Numbered from the stretch's first letter, positions 8,748 to 18,511 are shown. The stretch is DNA of 64,000 nucleotides from Bacillota bacterium (GCA_023457255.1 JAEWMB010000018.1:62001-126000); one strand, 5' to 3'. Notes: a model not told the origin generated them from the letters alone. A program made the numbers and translations.

Positions 8748-9536
8748 CTATATTTTATCATGTTCCTTTAGCCACAGAACAGACCGAGTCAGAGCTTCTA
8801 TTGTTTTTGTTTCCAATACACACCGGCAATTATTCTCCTTAGCATAGGTAAGCCATTTTGATAAATTAATCTCCCCAGTCCCTAGTGTCAGATGATTTTT
8901 ATTCTCTTTTGCATCATGAATATGAAAGTGTTTCAGTCTATCCATCCTCTCTAGTATTATCCTCTCATCCACCCGGTTTGCGCAATAAGAATGTCCGATA
9001 TCTAAAGTGAGGGAAAATACTTTACTCTCTAGCAAAAATTCAATTGCCTTCCTTTGAAATGGCAAAAATCCATCTGTATTTTCAACCGAAATTAAAATAT
9101 CTTCTTTTGCGATTTCTTCTTCGCACATCTTACGAAAGAGCTCCATATTTTTAAGATAAATATCTTCATATTGCTCATACAAATAAACTTTTTCTTGCGG
9201 AAGCGTGATATAGATACCCGGATGCAGGTGCATATTGATGATAGGAGCATGCAAATGTTTCGCAACTGTAATTACCCTTCTCACCGTTTCAAAATATGCT
9301 TTTGCAACGGATTGATTAAAATCGCATACATTAAGATTTTCATCAAGATGAATCGTAACATATAAACCATACCGCTTTCTTATGCTTAAAAAATAGTCAA
9401 TATTCTCTAAGCACTCTATCTGACAGTATGGAAAATTCATATTGAGCTCAATAAACTGTAATCCAAGATTTTTACACAGTATTGCAGTATCTTCTAGATT
9501 GTCCTGCTCAATCAATGTCGGCATCCCAAAATGCAT
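8748..9536 (-). CDS. Sugar phosphate isomerase/epimerase-like TIM barrel (AP endonuclease 2 family)
   Basis: This 262-residue protein has features of the xylose-isomerase-like TIM barrel family: an early GLQFIELNMNFP strand, IINMHLHPG, ISVENTDGF with a metal-binding Glu, SLTLDIGHSYC with Asp and His, and HFHIHDAKENKNHLTLGTG with a further His and Asp. These carry the residues that bind divalent metal in this superfamily, whose members include endonuclease IV, hexulose-phosphate epimerases and inosose dehydratases. The substrate cannot be assigned. GGGAGGAG precedes the ATG with good spacing. It overlaps no neighbour, and its 5' region abuts the broken EEP gene. Confidence 0.8.
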   Translation of the reverse strand: MHFGMPTLIEQDNLEDTAILCKNLGLQFIELNMNFPYCQIECLENIDYFLSIRKRYGLYVTIHLDENLNVCDFNQSVAKAYFETVRRVITVAKHLHAPIINMHLHPGIYITLPQEKVYLYEQYEDIYLKNMELFRKMCEEEIAKEDILISVENTDGFLPFQRKAIEFLLESKVFSLTLDIGHSYCANRVDERIILERMDRLKHFHIHDAKENKNHLTLGTGEINLSKWLTYAKENNCRCVLETKTIEALTRSVLWLKEHDKI

Positions 9537-9551
9537 CGCTTTACTCCTCCC

Positions 9552-9977
9552 TTACCTATGCAGAAAGATGTACATTATAAAGATATAAGTATTTTCCATC
9601 TTCAACCTTAATCTCGACTTCGTATAGCATCTGTCTAAATCGATAAGTTTATATACTGAGGTATCGATGGGTAAACTGCGCCTTACCGATTTCAGCATAG
9701 AATATTTTGAGATTGTACAGATACCTGATTTTGACTTACCGTGTGGTTCCAGAATTGGATATATGAAATAAGCAGAATCATAGTTAATTGCAAATGCGGA
9801 AGAGATATCATGAAAGGCACTAAGTATTGTCTCCTTCTGATTCACGCCGTAACTTCTCGTTGCCTTAAGGTCTACTTCCTGCAAAAAGATAAAATCCGCA
9901 TTTTGGTTCTTTATTACCTCGATACTGCCATTGATATTGTCAAGCACCGCCTGTCTATTATATGCTCTGGAGTATTT
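9552..9977 (-). pseudogene. Endonuclease/exonuclease/phosphatase family gene, frameshifted
   Basis: The central frame contains LDNINGSIEVIKNQNADFIF and then LQEVD, the first metal-binding Glu motif of the EEP superfamily. It can be read upstream as KYSRAYNRQAV before a TAG at 9978-9980. Near 9615 the reading changes frame: the current frame degenerates to KMENTYIFIMYIFLHR, while the alternative frame reads VEIKVEDGKYLYLYNVHLSA and then stops, which is the expected EEP strand with the NVHLSA motif. A single missing base explains this. Both ends of the family domain are absent or disrupted, so it is a dead gene. Confidence 0.75.
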
Positions 9978-10034
9978 CTATCAAAAAGTTTGCCTATCTT
10001 TATAGAAAACCATACGATTCCTCTTTCAAATAAA

Positions 10035-10376
10035 CTATTTGTTTTTATTTTCTTCCACTCGAAATTTAACAATCTCGGTAATCAGGTCTTGGGGGAGCGG
10101 CTTACTAAGCGGAAACTGTATTGCTCCTTTTGAATTTTTATAACCGTTTAGCTTATGTTTAAAATTCTCAACTCCACTTGGTCCGGGATAGAATCCAATA
10201 TGAGTTTTATGCAAAGCAAAATGAACTAAGTTTCCATTCAAATAAAAGGTAGGCATTTGCCAGCTTATCTTCTCTGTCGCTTCTGGTGCTGCTTCTCTAA
10301 TGATATTTCTTATTTCCTGTAATCTTTGCTGCAGCTCCAAAGGATATTGAAGAATATATTGGTCAATCTCATTCAT
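10035..10376 (-). CDS. DUF1801 (YdhG-like) protein
   Basis: This 113-residue protein has features of the DUF1801/YdhG family: a helical N-terminus (IDQYILQYPLELQQRLQEIR), then KISWQMPTFYLNGNLVHFAL, GFYPGPSGVENF and AIQFPLSKPLP. Members resemble frataxin-like or small ligand-binding folds. B. subtilis YdhG (Fra) has been described as an iron chaperone, although this branch is not shown to share that role. The ATG at 10376 is chosen because GGAGAG lies 6-7 bases upstream; another ATG at 10400 lies before that site. It is a single-gene unit with no clear partner. Confidence 0.85.
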   Translation of the reverse strand: MNEIDQYILQYPLELQQRLQEIRNIIREAAPEATEKISWQMPTFYLNGNLVHFALHKTHIGFYPGPSGVENFKHKLNGYKNSKGAIQFPLSKPLPQDLITEIVKFRVEENKNK

Positions 10377-10622
10377 CTTTTCTCTCCTATCGTAATTCAT
10401 TTCGATACCATGCTATTTTACCATAAAAGATTCATTATTGCTTCTTATAATTTTCGAAATGAGATGAATTATTTTACTTTTCTAACCGGACGTAAAATCT
10501 GATACCCAAGAACTTCCTGGTTATGGAAACTGCTTTTTATTAACAGAAAACTTTTGTTTTATTATTCTGTTTCTATTCTGAAAAAATTGCCTTATGCCAT
10601 AATCTCATTCTCTTCCGAAATA

Positions 10623-12647
10623 TTATAACTTAAAGAATTTCATTTGATTATTTAGATTTTCAGCAGTTTGTGCAAGCGCAGAGGCATCCTGTTCCACTGT
10701 AAAACTATGCTCCGTTACTTTTGCTGCATGGCTTGATAAATTCTCAGAGGTTGCCAGTATCTCTTCTGCGGCGGCGGATTGTTCCTCTGTTATCGCTGCT
10801 ACCGAAGATGCCACATCATCTACACGGTTTACATTCTCAATCATATCCTGAACCAGATAACTGGTTTCACTGATGGTTACATAGATATTATGAAACGTAT
10901 CGCTGGCTGTTTGGATTAGATTTATACTCTTTTTAATACTATCTGTACTTTCCTGAGTTTTATCAAGGGTATTGGTAACAAGTTTTTGTATCTTTTGATT
11001 TAATTCTGCTATACTTTTTACTGAGCTCTCACTTGTTTCAGCAAGCTTTCTGATTTCTTCTGCAACTACGGAAAATCCTCTTCCCGCTTCCCCTGCTCTT
11101 GCTGCCTCTATGGCCGCATTTAACGATAGCAGGTTTGTCTGACTTGCAATATCGGCAATCAATTTAACAATATCATTAATCTTTTCACTGGACTCATTTA
11201 CCTGTTCCACTGCTCCTTTCAACTGCGTTACATTAAAATCAACACTCTTCATAGCGGTATCAATCTGAAGCATGTCTTCTTTGCCCTTTTCTGATATCAC
11301 CACCGTATTTTTCATCTTTTCACTTGCATCTTTCCCTTTTTGTCCCGTTTCTGAAACTACAATAGAAAGAGAGGTCGTATTCTCTGCAACATCGGTGACT
11401 GCCTTAGCCAGTTCATCTACGGTTTGGTTTAATTCCAACATTGCACTTGATTGTGTTTGAGCCGACTCATATAATACTTCTGCGATTTTATTACTCTTAT
11501 CAGACTGCTCTTCTAAACTGCCTGACATTCCGCTAACTTCTTTTATTGTGCTTCTCATAGTTTCAATAAATCTTTGCATATTATTACACATCATGGCAAT
11601 TTCATCATTTCCTTTCCTATTTACATCAACGGAAAAATCGCCTGCAGTAATTTTCTCAATCGAATGATTTAACATTTTTACCGGTTTTATTATATAATGA
11701 ATCACTCTCTCAACTAAAACAACTAACACAATCATAGAAACTAAAAATAAAATTATTATAATAATTTGAAGCTCGTTTAAGGACTGTAAGATTTCACGAT
11801 GAGGTATGTAGCCAACCACCCTCCAAGGAGTGTTTTTTATGGATTGAACGTAAACAGAATACTCCCTTCCTCCCAAAGTTAACTCGGTGACTTCATCAAG
11901 GTCTAAACTTATTCCTTCTGCCATATCTGCAATCAATTGATTCTGGTTATTTGCATTAAAATCCGTATGTATCAAAGTCTCATCGTTGATTGCAAGTATC
12001 TTACTGCTGCTGATATCGACAATAAAAAGTTTACCGGTTTCCATTATCTTTTTCGTACCGATAATTTTTGATATCTCTTTTAACGAGATGTCTGCTGCCG
12101 CAACCTTATTCACTCCACCCAACGACTTGAGTTTTGCAGAAGCACTTACCACATATTCTCCGGTATCGGCATCCAGGTATGCTGTCCCATATTGGAAATG
12201 CTCATTTTCCAAGCCTTCTTTAAACCAATCTCTATCGGTTACTATGTAACCGGAGGGCATTGTAAAATCGAAAGGAACAATAAGCTCTTGACGGTCTGTA
12301 CCCACGTATACACCATTTGCAAAGCTCTCATTCTGGTTCATAGTTGTTTTTAAATACTTCAACAAAGCATCGTTATCGAATTCAATATTATCCAGTGTAT
12401 TCTGAATCTGATCTAATGAGGAAATTATTTCTTGTGACCAAGTTTCTAACTCATTTGCATTTGATTTTGTTAATGACTGTACCAGTTGGTTCGCATAATC
12501 CACGATGATCTTTCTTGAGTTTGTATAGGTAATCATTAGTAGTGTGCCTATCGCCAGTACAACCAGCGGGGCAATAATTAAAATGAGTTTTGCTTTTATA
12601 CTTCGCTTTTTCGTTGTATTTCTTTGTGCTTTCTTTCTATTGGTCAT
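10623..12647 (-). CDS. Methyl-accepting chemotaxis protein with a Cache sensor domain
   Basis: This 674-residue transducer has a basic N-terminus and a transmembrane segment (about 20-44), then an extracellular double-Cache domain (about 45-285) containing YIVTDRDWFKEGLE and GKLFIVD sequences. A second transmembrane segment (about 292-313), HAMP (about 315-370) and a long signalling coiled coil (about 390-674) follow. The highly conserved hairpin tip reads DIASQTNLLSLNAAIEAARA followed by GEAGRGFSVVAEEIRKLAE. It would sense a small ligand outside the cell and control the CheA kinase. Cache domains usually bind amino acids, carboxylates or purines; no ligand can be assigned here. AGGAGATTTAT precedes the start. 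Confidence 0.92.
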   Translation of the reverse strand: MTNRKKAQRNTTKKRSIKAKLILIIAPLVVLAIGTLLMITYTNSRKIIVDYANQLVQSLTKSNANELETWSQEIISSLDQIQNTLDNIEFDNDALLKYLKTTMNQNESFANGVYVGTDRQELIVPFDFTMPSGYIVTDRDWFKEGLENEHFQYGTAYLDADTGEYVVSASAKLKSLGGVNKVAAADISLKEISKIIGTKKIMETGKLFIVDISSSKILAINDETLIHTDFNANNQNQLIADMAEGISLDLDEVTELTLGGREYSVYVQSIKNTPWRVVGYIPHREILQSLNELQIIIIILFLVSMIVLVVLVERVIHYIIKPVKMLNHSIEKITAGDFSVDVNRKGNDEIAMMCNNMQRFIETMRSTIKEVSGMSGSLEEQSDKSNKIAEVLYESAQTQSSAMLELNQTVDELAKAVTDVAENTTSLSIVVSETGQKGKDASEKMKNTVVISEKGKEDMLQIDTAMKSVDFNVTQLKGAVEQVNESSEKINDIVKLIADIASQTNLLSLNAAIEAARAGEAGRGFSVVAEEIRKLAETSESSVKSIAELNQKIQKLVTNTLDKTQESTDSIKKSINLIQTASDTFHNIYVTISETSYLVQDMIENVNRVDDVASSVAAITEEQSAAAEEILATSENLSSHAAKVTEHSFTVEQDASALAQTAENLNNQMKFFKL

Positions 12648-12780
12648 ATAAATCTCCTATATTTTTAACTATTACTTAACGTTAGTGAAACATCTTTTAA
12701 GTCCAGATTATCAACTTTTTGATGCTTCAAAGGTTTCTTTCCCGAATACACTTATAGCTTGATTCACTTATTTCATGACG

Positions 12781-13422
12781 TTACAATTTTTTTTCTATAA
12801 ACCGACCTCCTTGCCTGCCATCCATATCAAATACGTCTTTCGTATCTTTATCAGCCAATTCTTCTTCGCTGGATGCTGATATTTTACAAACTTGATCCAT
12901 GTACTTCTTTAGTACTACTTTACCACCCTGGTCTTCCTGTAATGCTGACAATTCCTCTTTTAACTGTTTCGAAAAGATCACCGGATTTCCAGGCACCCCT
13001 TCCCAGGTAACGCATCCTGCTATTTTTTCCTGAAGTCCGGTTTCTCTAATCAGTTTCTCTACAGTTTCTGCCTTTATAAAAGGCTGGTCCGCAACCATAA
13101 ACATATAATAATCCGGTTGCAGTTCTCCTTCACAAAGGCCAGCCCGAATGGAATACGAAACTCCAAGAGTACTGTCCGGAGAGTTTATAACATGGGTTCG
13201 ATTATTGAGACGCTGATCCGACCTAAGTTTTTCCACTGCCTCCATAATTGGTTCAAAACGAGTAACTACGTAGAGTTCTCTGTCGGGATCGTTTAGAAGT
13301 AATTCTCTCATAACCTCTAGCCCATACATAAACATCGGCTTCTCATCGATAAAATATAATAGTTTGTTACTCCCAAAACGACGGCTGTTTCCAGCCGCCA
13401 ATAAAATCAGTCTAGTTTTCAT
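12781..13422 (-). CDS. MobA/MocA-like nucleotidyltransferase, molybdenum hydroxylase maturation
   Basis: This 213-residue protein begins LILLAAGNSRRFGSNKLLYF, the nucleotide-binding loop of NTP_transf_3 proteins (MobA, MocA, YgfJ). VADQPFI follows, supplying the metal-binding Asp, and then PGNPVIFS. MocA joins CMP to molybdopterin to make the cytosine dinucleotide cofactor of xanthine-dehydrogenase-type enzymes, and YgfJ is the homologue found in selenium-dependent hydroxylase clusters. It lies 22 bp downstream of the molybdenum subunit gene, as the last gene of a four-gene operon, which supports a role in preparing the cofactor for that enzyme. It could equally be a general maturase for both hydroxylases in the window. 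Confidence 0.85.
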   Translation of the reverse strand: MKTRLILLAAGNSRRFGSNKLLYFIDEKPMFMYGLEVMRELLLNDPDRELYVVTRFEPIMEAVEKLRSDQRLNNRTHVINSPDSTLGVSYSIRAGLCEGELQPDYYMFMVADQPFIKAETVEKLIRETGLQEKIAGCVTWEGVPGNPVIFSKQLKEELSALQEDQGGKVVLKKYMDQVCKISASSEEELADKDTKDVFDMDGRQGGRFIEKKL

Positions 13423-13444
13423 AAATGTACCTCTTTATACTGCT

Positions 13445-15733
13445 TTAACCTTTTAATATTCCCATCATAACCTTCTCCGGCGTAATCGGCAATTCACGAT
13501 GCCATACTCCTGTCGCATTATAAATAGCATGTGCAATTGCAGGGGAAGGAGTATTGATTACGATTTCTCCAATTGACTTTGCTCCAAAAGGACCTGTCTG
13601 TTCATAACTGCTTTCAAATTCTACACGCATCTTACATAAGTCCAGACGGGTAGGGATTTTATATTGCATAAACGAATTTTCATAGATTCTGCCAACAGAA
13701 TTATAGGTCACATCTTCATACATAGCCATACCGATACCTTGTGCCAGACCACCTTCTGTTTGAACACGTGCTAAATTCGTATTAATTACAGTACCACAGT
13801 CGACAACCGCCACATAATCCAGAAGTTCAATACCTCCAGTCTCCTTATCTACCTCAAGTTCAACCATGCCAACCATAAATGGAGGAGGTGATACCGCAGA
13901 GGAATGTGACACAGTTACTTGAGCAGCTTCTGAATTACCGCACATCGATTTTGCCGCGATATCCATTAAGGAAATTGTTTGGCTGCCGTCTGCCTTGCCA
14001 ATTGTCTTTCCCTGAAATACCAAGTCTTCCTTTGGGCAAGATAGCATTCCGGCTGCTAAGATACACATCTTATCCTTTAATTGCAGACAGGCTCTTTCCA
14101 CTGCTTTCCCTGTCACATAAGTGGTACTGGAAGCATAGGAGCCGGAATCATAAGGAGAGCTGTCGGAGTCTGCTCCATATACAACGATATCATCAATATC
14201 ACATTCTAGGCATTCCGCTGCCATCTGGGCTAGGATGGTATCACAGCCGGTTCCCATATCTGCTGCTGCGATAGATAGAGCATAAAAGCCTTCATCATTT
14301 AGCTTAATTGTTGCAGAACCCACGTCGACTCCTGAAATTCCTGAACTTTGCATCGCCATGGCAACACCGATACTTCTGATTTTTCCATTCCCTAACTCAA
14401 TCGCCAAAGGCTTATTATCCCAATCAAACATTTCCCTGGCTTTTGTCATACAGCGGTCTAAAGCACAGGAACTATTTGGTTCATCATGGTAGGATGGCAT
14501 AATCTGACCTTCCCTCACCATATTCTTCTCGCGGATTTTTACAGGGTCTATGTTAAGTTTTGATGCCAACTCGTTAATTACAGATTCCATCGCAAAAATT
14601 CCCTGTGTAGCACCATATCCCCGATAAGCACCGGCAGATTGGACATTGGTATACACTACATCATAGCCAAAGCGATAAGCTTCCAGATTATTATTATACA
14701 ACGATATCGTTTTTTGCCCGGATAATCCTACGGTGGTTGGCCCATGTTCACCATAAGCTCCCGTGTTTGATAAGGTATAGACATCAAGCGCCCGAATAGT
14801 ACCATCCTTACCAGCACCGACACGTACTCTGATTTCCATCTCATGTCTTGGTGTGGAAGCAAGTTGGCTCTCTTCTCTGGTGTAAATTAGTTTTGCCGCC
14901 TTACCGGTTTTCCATGTAACAAAAGCAGGGAATATTTCCGTCACACAGGTTTGTTTCGCACCAAAACCACCACCTATTCTAGGCTTTGTCACTCGTATTT
15001 TGGATTTAGGAATATCCAATGCATTTGCTAAAATACGTCTCACATGGAAGATAATCTGAGTAGAGCCAATCACATGCAATCTGCCATAAGGGTCAAGCGC
15101 AGTATAGGTTCGAAAGGTCTCCATCATTGCTTGTTGATTCGCTTTCGTATGATAACTATTTTCTACAATAACATCACACTCCGCCATAATGCTGTCAACA
15201 TCACCATATTCGCTGGAATTTGTTGCGCAAAGGTTTCTTTTATTATCGGCACCAACCGGACAAAGTGCTTCCCAGTTTTCTTCCGGATGCACTAAAACTT
15301 TATTATCTTTTGCTGTCCTAAAATCAAGAACCGGCTCTAACACCTCGTATTTTACTTTAATCAGTTTTAGAGCCTTTTCTACTGCTTTTTCCGTCTCTCC
15401 GGCTACAATAGCAACTCCATCACCGATATAACGAAGTCTTTGGTCTAAAATAAGCCTGTCGTATGGGCTTGGCTCCGGATAAGTTTGACCTGCCATTGTA
15501 AACCGTTTTCCGGGTACATCCTTATAAGTATAAATTGCTTCAATCCCTGCTACCTTTTTTGCAAGCTCTATATCTATTTCTTTAATCATTGCATGAGCAT
15601 ACGGACTATGCAAAACTTTTACAATCAGGCAGTCCGAAGGTGTTACATCATCTGTATATACCGGTTTCCCTGTAACCAATGCCATAGCATCTTTTTTTCG
15701 AATTGGTTTATTTACTACTTTATAATCAGCCAT
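13445..15733 (-). CDS. Xanthine-dehydrogenase-type hydroxylase, molybdopterin-binding subunit
   Basis: This 762-residue catalytic subunit of a molybdenum hydroxylase has an N-terminal 'hammerhead' domain (about 1-150, with KDAMALVTGKPVYTDDV) and a large molybdopterin-binding domain (from about 170, with RPRIGGGFGAKQT-like sequence). Near the end, FGAKSIGEIVINTPSPAIAH supplies the catalytic Glu of the family. The ATG at 15733 is chosen because AAAGGGGGTGCACGCTA precedes it; the longer frame start has no such site. It overlaps the end of the 2Fe-2S subunit gene by 8 bp. Substrates in this family include xanthine, hypoxanthine, nicotinate and other heterocycles. The exact one is not visible. Confidence 0.9.
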   Translation of the reverse strand: MADYKVVNKPIRKKDAMALVTGKPVYTDDVTPSDCLIVKVLHSPYAHAMIKEIDIELAKKVAGIEAIYTYKDVPGKRFTMAGQTYPEPSPYDRLILDQRLRYIGDGVAIVAGETEKAVEKALKLIKVKYEVLEPVLDFRTAKDNKVLVHPEENWEALCPVGADNKRNLCATNSSEYGDVDSIMAECDVIVENSYHTKANQQAMMETFRTYTALDPYGRLHVIGSTQIIFHVRRILANALDIPKSKIRVTKPRIGGGFGAKQTCVTEIFPAFVTWKTGKAAKLIYTREESQLASTPRHEMEIRVRVGAGKDGTIRALDVYTLSNTGAYGEHGPTTVGLSGQKTISLYNNNLEAYRFGYDVVYTNVQSAGAYRGYGATQGIFAMESVINELASKLNIDPVKIREKNMVREGQIMPSYHDEPNSSCALDRCMTKAREMFDWDNKPLAIELGNGKIRSIGVAMAMQSSGISGVDVGSATIKLNDEGFYALSIAAADMGTGCDTILAQMAAECLECDIDDIVVYGADSDSSPYDSGSYASSTTYVTGKAVERACLQLKDKMCILAAGMLSCPKEDLVFQGKTIGKADGSQTISLMDIAAKSMCGNSEAAQVTVSHSSAVSPPPFMVGMVELEVDKETGGIELLDYVAVVDCGTVINTNLARVQTEGGLAQGIGMAMYEDVTYNSVGRIYENSFMQYKIPTRLDLCKMRVEFESSYEQTGPFGAKSIGEIVINTPSPAIAHAIYNATGVWHRELPITPEKVMMGILKG

Positions 15734-16202
15734 TAGCGTGCACCCCCTTTTCTTTCTTAAAGCTAAGGTATGCCTTGATTCCACGAAGCTGCCCCTCGTA
15801 TCCTGAACATCTGCACAGATTTCCTGCTAAATACTGAATAATTTCCTCGTCGGTCGGATTTGGATTTTCACGAAACATAGCAATCGCATTCATAATAAAG
15901 CCAGGATTGCAAAATCCGCATTGTTCTGCACCCTGGTCTGCGATAAATGCACCAAAATCTTCCGCTTCCTCTTGTAAACCTTCTAATGTCGTTATCTTCT
16001 TACCATCTACTCTAGCCACCAGCATACTGCAGGAAAGAACCGGCATGCCGTCAACAAACACCGTACATAATCCGCAGTTTGCTGTCTCACAGCCTCTTTT
16101 TACGCTAAAGCATCCATGAGCTCGTAAAAAGTCGATTAATAACATATCGGCAGCAGCCTCTTCCATCACCATTTTACCATTGATCCATAATTTAATCCGC
16201 AT
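15726..16202 (-). CDS. Xanthine-dehydrogenase-type hydroxylase, 2Fe-2S subunit
   Basis: This 158-residue protein has the two iron-sulfur domains of the small subunit. The plant-type cluster lies in SVKRGCETANCGLCTVFVDG with a further Cys in VLSCSML. The helical-domain cluster lies in GAEQCGFCNPGF and NLCRCSGYEGQ. It passes electrons from the molybdenum centre to FAD. The ATG at 16202 is preferred because GAGGTGGCATCTT precedes it. The gene overlaps both neighbours (10 and 8 bp), showing tight translational coupling within the FAD, Fe-S, Mo, MocA operon. All eight cluster Cys are present. Confidence 0.92.
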   Translation of the reverse strand: MRIKLWINGKMVMEEAAADMLLIDFLRAHGCFSVKRGCETANCGLCTVFVDGMPVLSCSMLVARVDGKKITTLEGLQEEAEDFGAFIADQGAEQCGFCNPGFIMNAIAMFRENPNPTDEEIIQYLAGNLCRCSGYEGQLRGIKAYLSFKKEKGVHANG

Positions 16203-17001
16203 AAGATGCCACCTCAAAATCCTTTAACTTTAATAAGGCCCGCTTTGTTAAAACACCAGAAAGTATCCTGCGGTATTCCTCGCTTCCTCGCATATTACTT
16301 CCGGTAACAATCTGACTTTTTATAAAATCACCAAATTGTTCTGCACTTTCCTGTGTAATACCATCCTTTAGTATGTCATTACAGTCACACAGACAGACTG
16401 CACGCTTTGGTCTGGCACCGATCACACATCGATAAATACCATCAATATAACTTACCGCACAAGTTAACACCGGAAAGTCTGTCTTTGTATTTCTCTGTGA
16501 TAAGTATGCTGCCCTCATCTTTTTTTTCTTGATAATCACACGTACTAAAAGATCATTATCATAAGGCATTTTGCTAAATTCCTCTATCGAAATTATTCCC
16601 TTTTGGTATAATTCAACCTTGGCATCCAAAGCCATAAGTATTGTAAGCACATCAGAAAAACCAAATCGACCAAATATACTGCCGCCAACGGTTGCAAGGT
16701 TTCTAAATTGAACACCGACGATATGTTTTACACTTTCTGCTATTGCATGATTGGTCATCGAGCCAAGTCCTTTATGTAGCTCAAGAGTTCGAAGAGAAAC
16801 CATTGCACCTATAAGATAGCTGTCCTCGGTTTCTTCTATTGTATCTAATCCCAGCTCCGACAGATCAATGGCTGTACCTACATTTTTCTTCTGCATCTTA
16901 AGCCAAAGCATTCCGCCTAGAATCACATTGTTTTTCCTTTGATTTAGCTCATAGGCTTGCTGTAAACTTTCTGCTTTTACATACTGGTTAATTATTAACA
17001 C
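16192..17001 (-). CDS. Xanthine-dehydrogenase-type hydroxylase, FAD-binding subunit
   Basis: This 269-residue protein has the FAD-binding PCMH-type domain (NVILGGMLWLKMQKK near residue 25 and VQFRNLATVGGSIFGRFGFSD near 108) and a C-terminal CO_deh_flav_C domain. The usual (A)TVGGNI..(N)P..GSD motif appears as TVGGSIFGRFGFSD, so it lacks the Asn-Ile and Pro seen in many members. It is slightly shorter than typical FAD subunits of 280-290 residues. It is the first gene of the operon; a promoter should lie in the AT-rich 200 bp upstream, although no clear consensus was seen. It delivers electrons to NAD or ferredoxin. Confidence 0.9.
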   Translation of the reverse strand: MLIINQYVKAESLQQAYELNQRKNNVILGGMLWLKMQKKNVGTAIDLSELGLDTIEETEDSYLIGAMVSLRTLELHKGLGSMTNHAIAESVKHIVGVQFRNLATVGGSIFGRFGFSDVLTILMALDAKVELYQKGIISIEEFSKMPYDNDLLVRVIIKKKKMRAAYLSQRNTKTDFPVLTCAVSYIDGIYRCVIGARPKRAVCLCDCNDILKDGITQESAEQFGDFIKSQIVTGSNMRGSEEYRRILSGVLTKRALLKLKDFEVASYAD

Positions 17002-17481
17002 GTGTATCCTCCCTTATTTCTATTTCCTGTCCTATACCTTAAACTAACAGTGATACTAAGATTAATTCTGAAACCTGTCTAATTTTTTAATCTTATCTTG
17101 ATAAGATATTTCCTATCATGTTCTGCCGTCTACTTCCTAAATAACATCTTTCATAGAAAAATTGAACAGTCTGTAAACAAATATAGAAATAATTTCATAT
17201 TGTTTTATATTATTTCTTATTGAAGGCGTTACAAATCCTTTGATATTCTAGCATGGGAATATTGCTTTTGTCAAAGTATAAGGCAATAGTTTCTTTTCCC
17301 AATTTCATATTTATGAATACTTTTGATATCACTGGAGCAATACTAATCTTACAATAAACCATTGATATGAGGGTAAACGATATAGTTTTACCAAAAGTTC
17401 GTGTCTGTGCTGCAAAGTGTATCAATACACACTTGGCACAAACTTTTACTCGCAGAATGCAGCGCAGAATCGAGGTCAATG

Positions 17482-17778
17482 ATGGAAAATAATAAAATTG
17501 ATGGCTCCTCTCTGGCAATGGCCGCACTAGATGATATTCCCCAGCCAAAAGAAAATGCAAAGCACATTACCGGTTTGGTAAAAGAAAGCGGTACCATTAC
17601 CGGTTATCAATTGTCGGATGGAGCAATTGTCTCAAAAGAAGAAGGCGTTCAGCTCGCTAAAGCAGGTGAAATCCGCGGCGTTGGTGTAGCTCACCGTAAA
17701 GATACCGAATATCTAAAATCCTTACCGGATGGTACAGAAAATAATAATTTAAGCAGTTTACCGACTGTGAAGAGCTAA
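17482..17778 (+). CDS. DUF3892 protein
   Basis: This 98-residue protein contains KHITGLVKESGTITGYQLSD, then GAIVSKEEGVQLAKAGEIRG and VAHRKDTEYLKSLPDGTENN. The pattern is characteristic of the DUF3892 family, small beta-rich proteins common in Firmicutes with no known function. Two adjacent ATGs (17479 and 17482) follow GAGGTCA; the second has better spacing. The frame stays open 78 bases further upstream, but those codons look non-coding. It stands alone on the plus strand between two minus-strand operons and is closed by a shared terminator at 17844. Confidence 0.8.
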   Translation: MENNKIDGSSLAMAALDDIPQPKENAKHITGLVKESGTITGYQLSDGAIVSKEEGVQLAKAGEIRGVGVAHRKDTEYLKSLPDGTENNNLSSLPTVKS

Positions 17779-17843
17779 ATCGCACTACCTTAGTAAGATA
17801 ATTTATTTTTTTCCAAAATTTCTGAGAATAGATTTCTTAAAAC

Positions 17844-17890
17844 AGAAGAGGCAAACTGAATTTCCTGTGAAATATCAGTTTGCCTCTTCT
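17844..17890. terminator. Bidirectional terminator hairpin between convergent genes
   Basis: AGAAGAGGCAAACTGA and TCAGTTTGCCTCTTCT form a perfect 16 bp stem. It lies between the convergent DUF3892 and hemerythrin genes and could end transcription from both sides. Confidence 0.8.
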
Positions 17891-17945
17891 ATCTATCCGA
17901 TCTATACTAAATTTTCAGGCGCAGGTCCTTCATTACAGGTAAATA

Positions 17946-18509
17946 TCAGCCTAAGCTATATTTCTTTTCTAATTCACCCAATATATTTAAATACTTATCC
18001 TGCAGCCCCTCTTTGGCAGCTCCTTCTTCCATTTCCCTTGTTCTTAGGTCAACAATATTTCTACTTTCTTCCGACAAATTCTTTTCTCCGAATGTAAACA
18101 CTACTTCGTTCTCTTTATCAATATGGCGATTGATCAGATAGGTATATGCAGTTGCATTCACTACAATATCTAACTTGGCATCTTCGCTGCTTTTCGCATC
18201 ATATGATTGCAGCGCAGCTTCAAGTTCCCTCATATGAAGCCGGCCAAGATCATGTTCTACCAGCATTCCATTGGTAATTAGATTTTGTGCCAGCTTACCA
18301 AGTTCCTTTTTCATATAATCAAAAAGAATATCTTCCTCTTTCTTATGATGATGCTTATCTGCATAATTACGAACAAAATCAAGCATTTGATAGAAATCTT
18401 TTGTAACTAATTCTCCACCGCTAAAAACGTGTAAGCTCGCAGCTCTCATTACTTTTGCCATTCGTTTAATATTTTCATGTTCCTCTACTAAAATATCTAC
18501 TCCAAACAT
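17946..18509 (-). CDS. Hemerythrin-domain protein
   Basis: This 187-residue protein has the HHE cation-binding helices of hemerythrins. His appears in LVEEHENIKRM, then HHHKKEEDILFDYM supplies paired His and Glu, followed by LVEHDLGRLHM and HIDKENEVVFTF. These should form a diiron site that binds O2 or reacts with reactive oxygen or nitrogen species. In strict anaerobes such proteins are usually linked to oxygen or nitrosative defence or iron sensing. It starts 2 bp after the end of the preceding 207-residue protein gene, so the two are cotranscribed. Confidence 0.9.
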   Translation of the reverse strand: MFGVDILVEEHENIKRMAKVMRAASLHVFSGGELVTKDFYQMLDFVRNYADKHHHKKEEDILFDYMKKELGKLAQNLITNGMLVEHDLGRLHMRELEAALQSYDAKSSEDAKLDIVVNATAYTYLINRHIDKENEVVFTFGEKNLSEESRNIVDLRTREMEEGAAKEGLQDKYLNILGELEKKYSLG

Positions 18510-18511
18510 AT

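Noticed and set aside
17210..17560. A 116-codon minus-strand frame overlapping the DUF3892 gene
   Set aside because: No ribosome binding site or known family, and it runs antisense to the well-supported DUF3892 gene. The part outside that gene (17210-17400) could be a small decayed gene but shows no recognisable motif.
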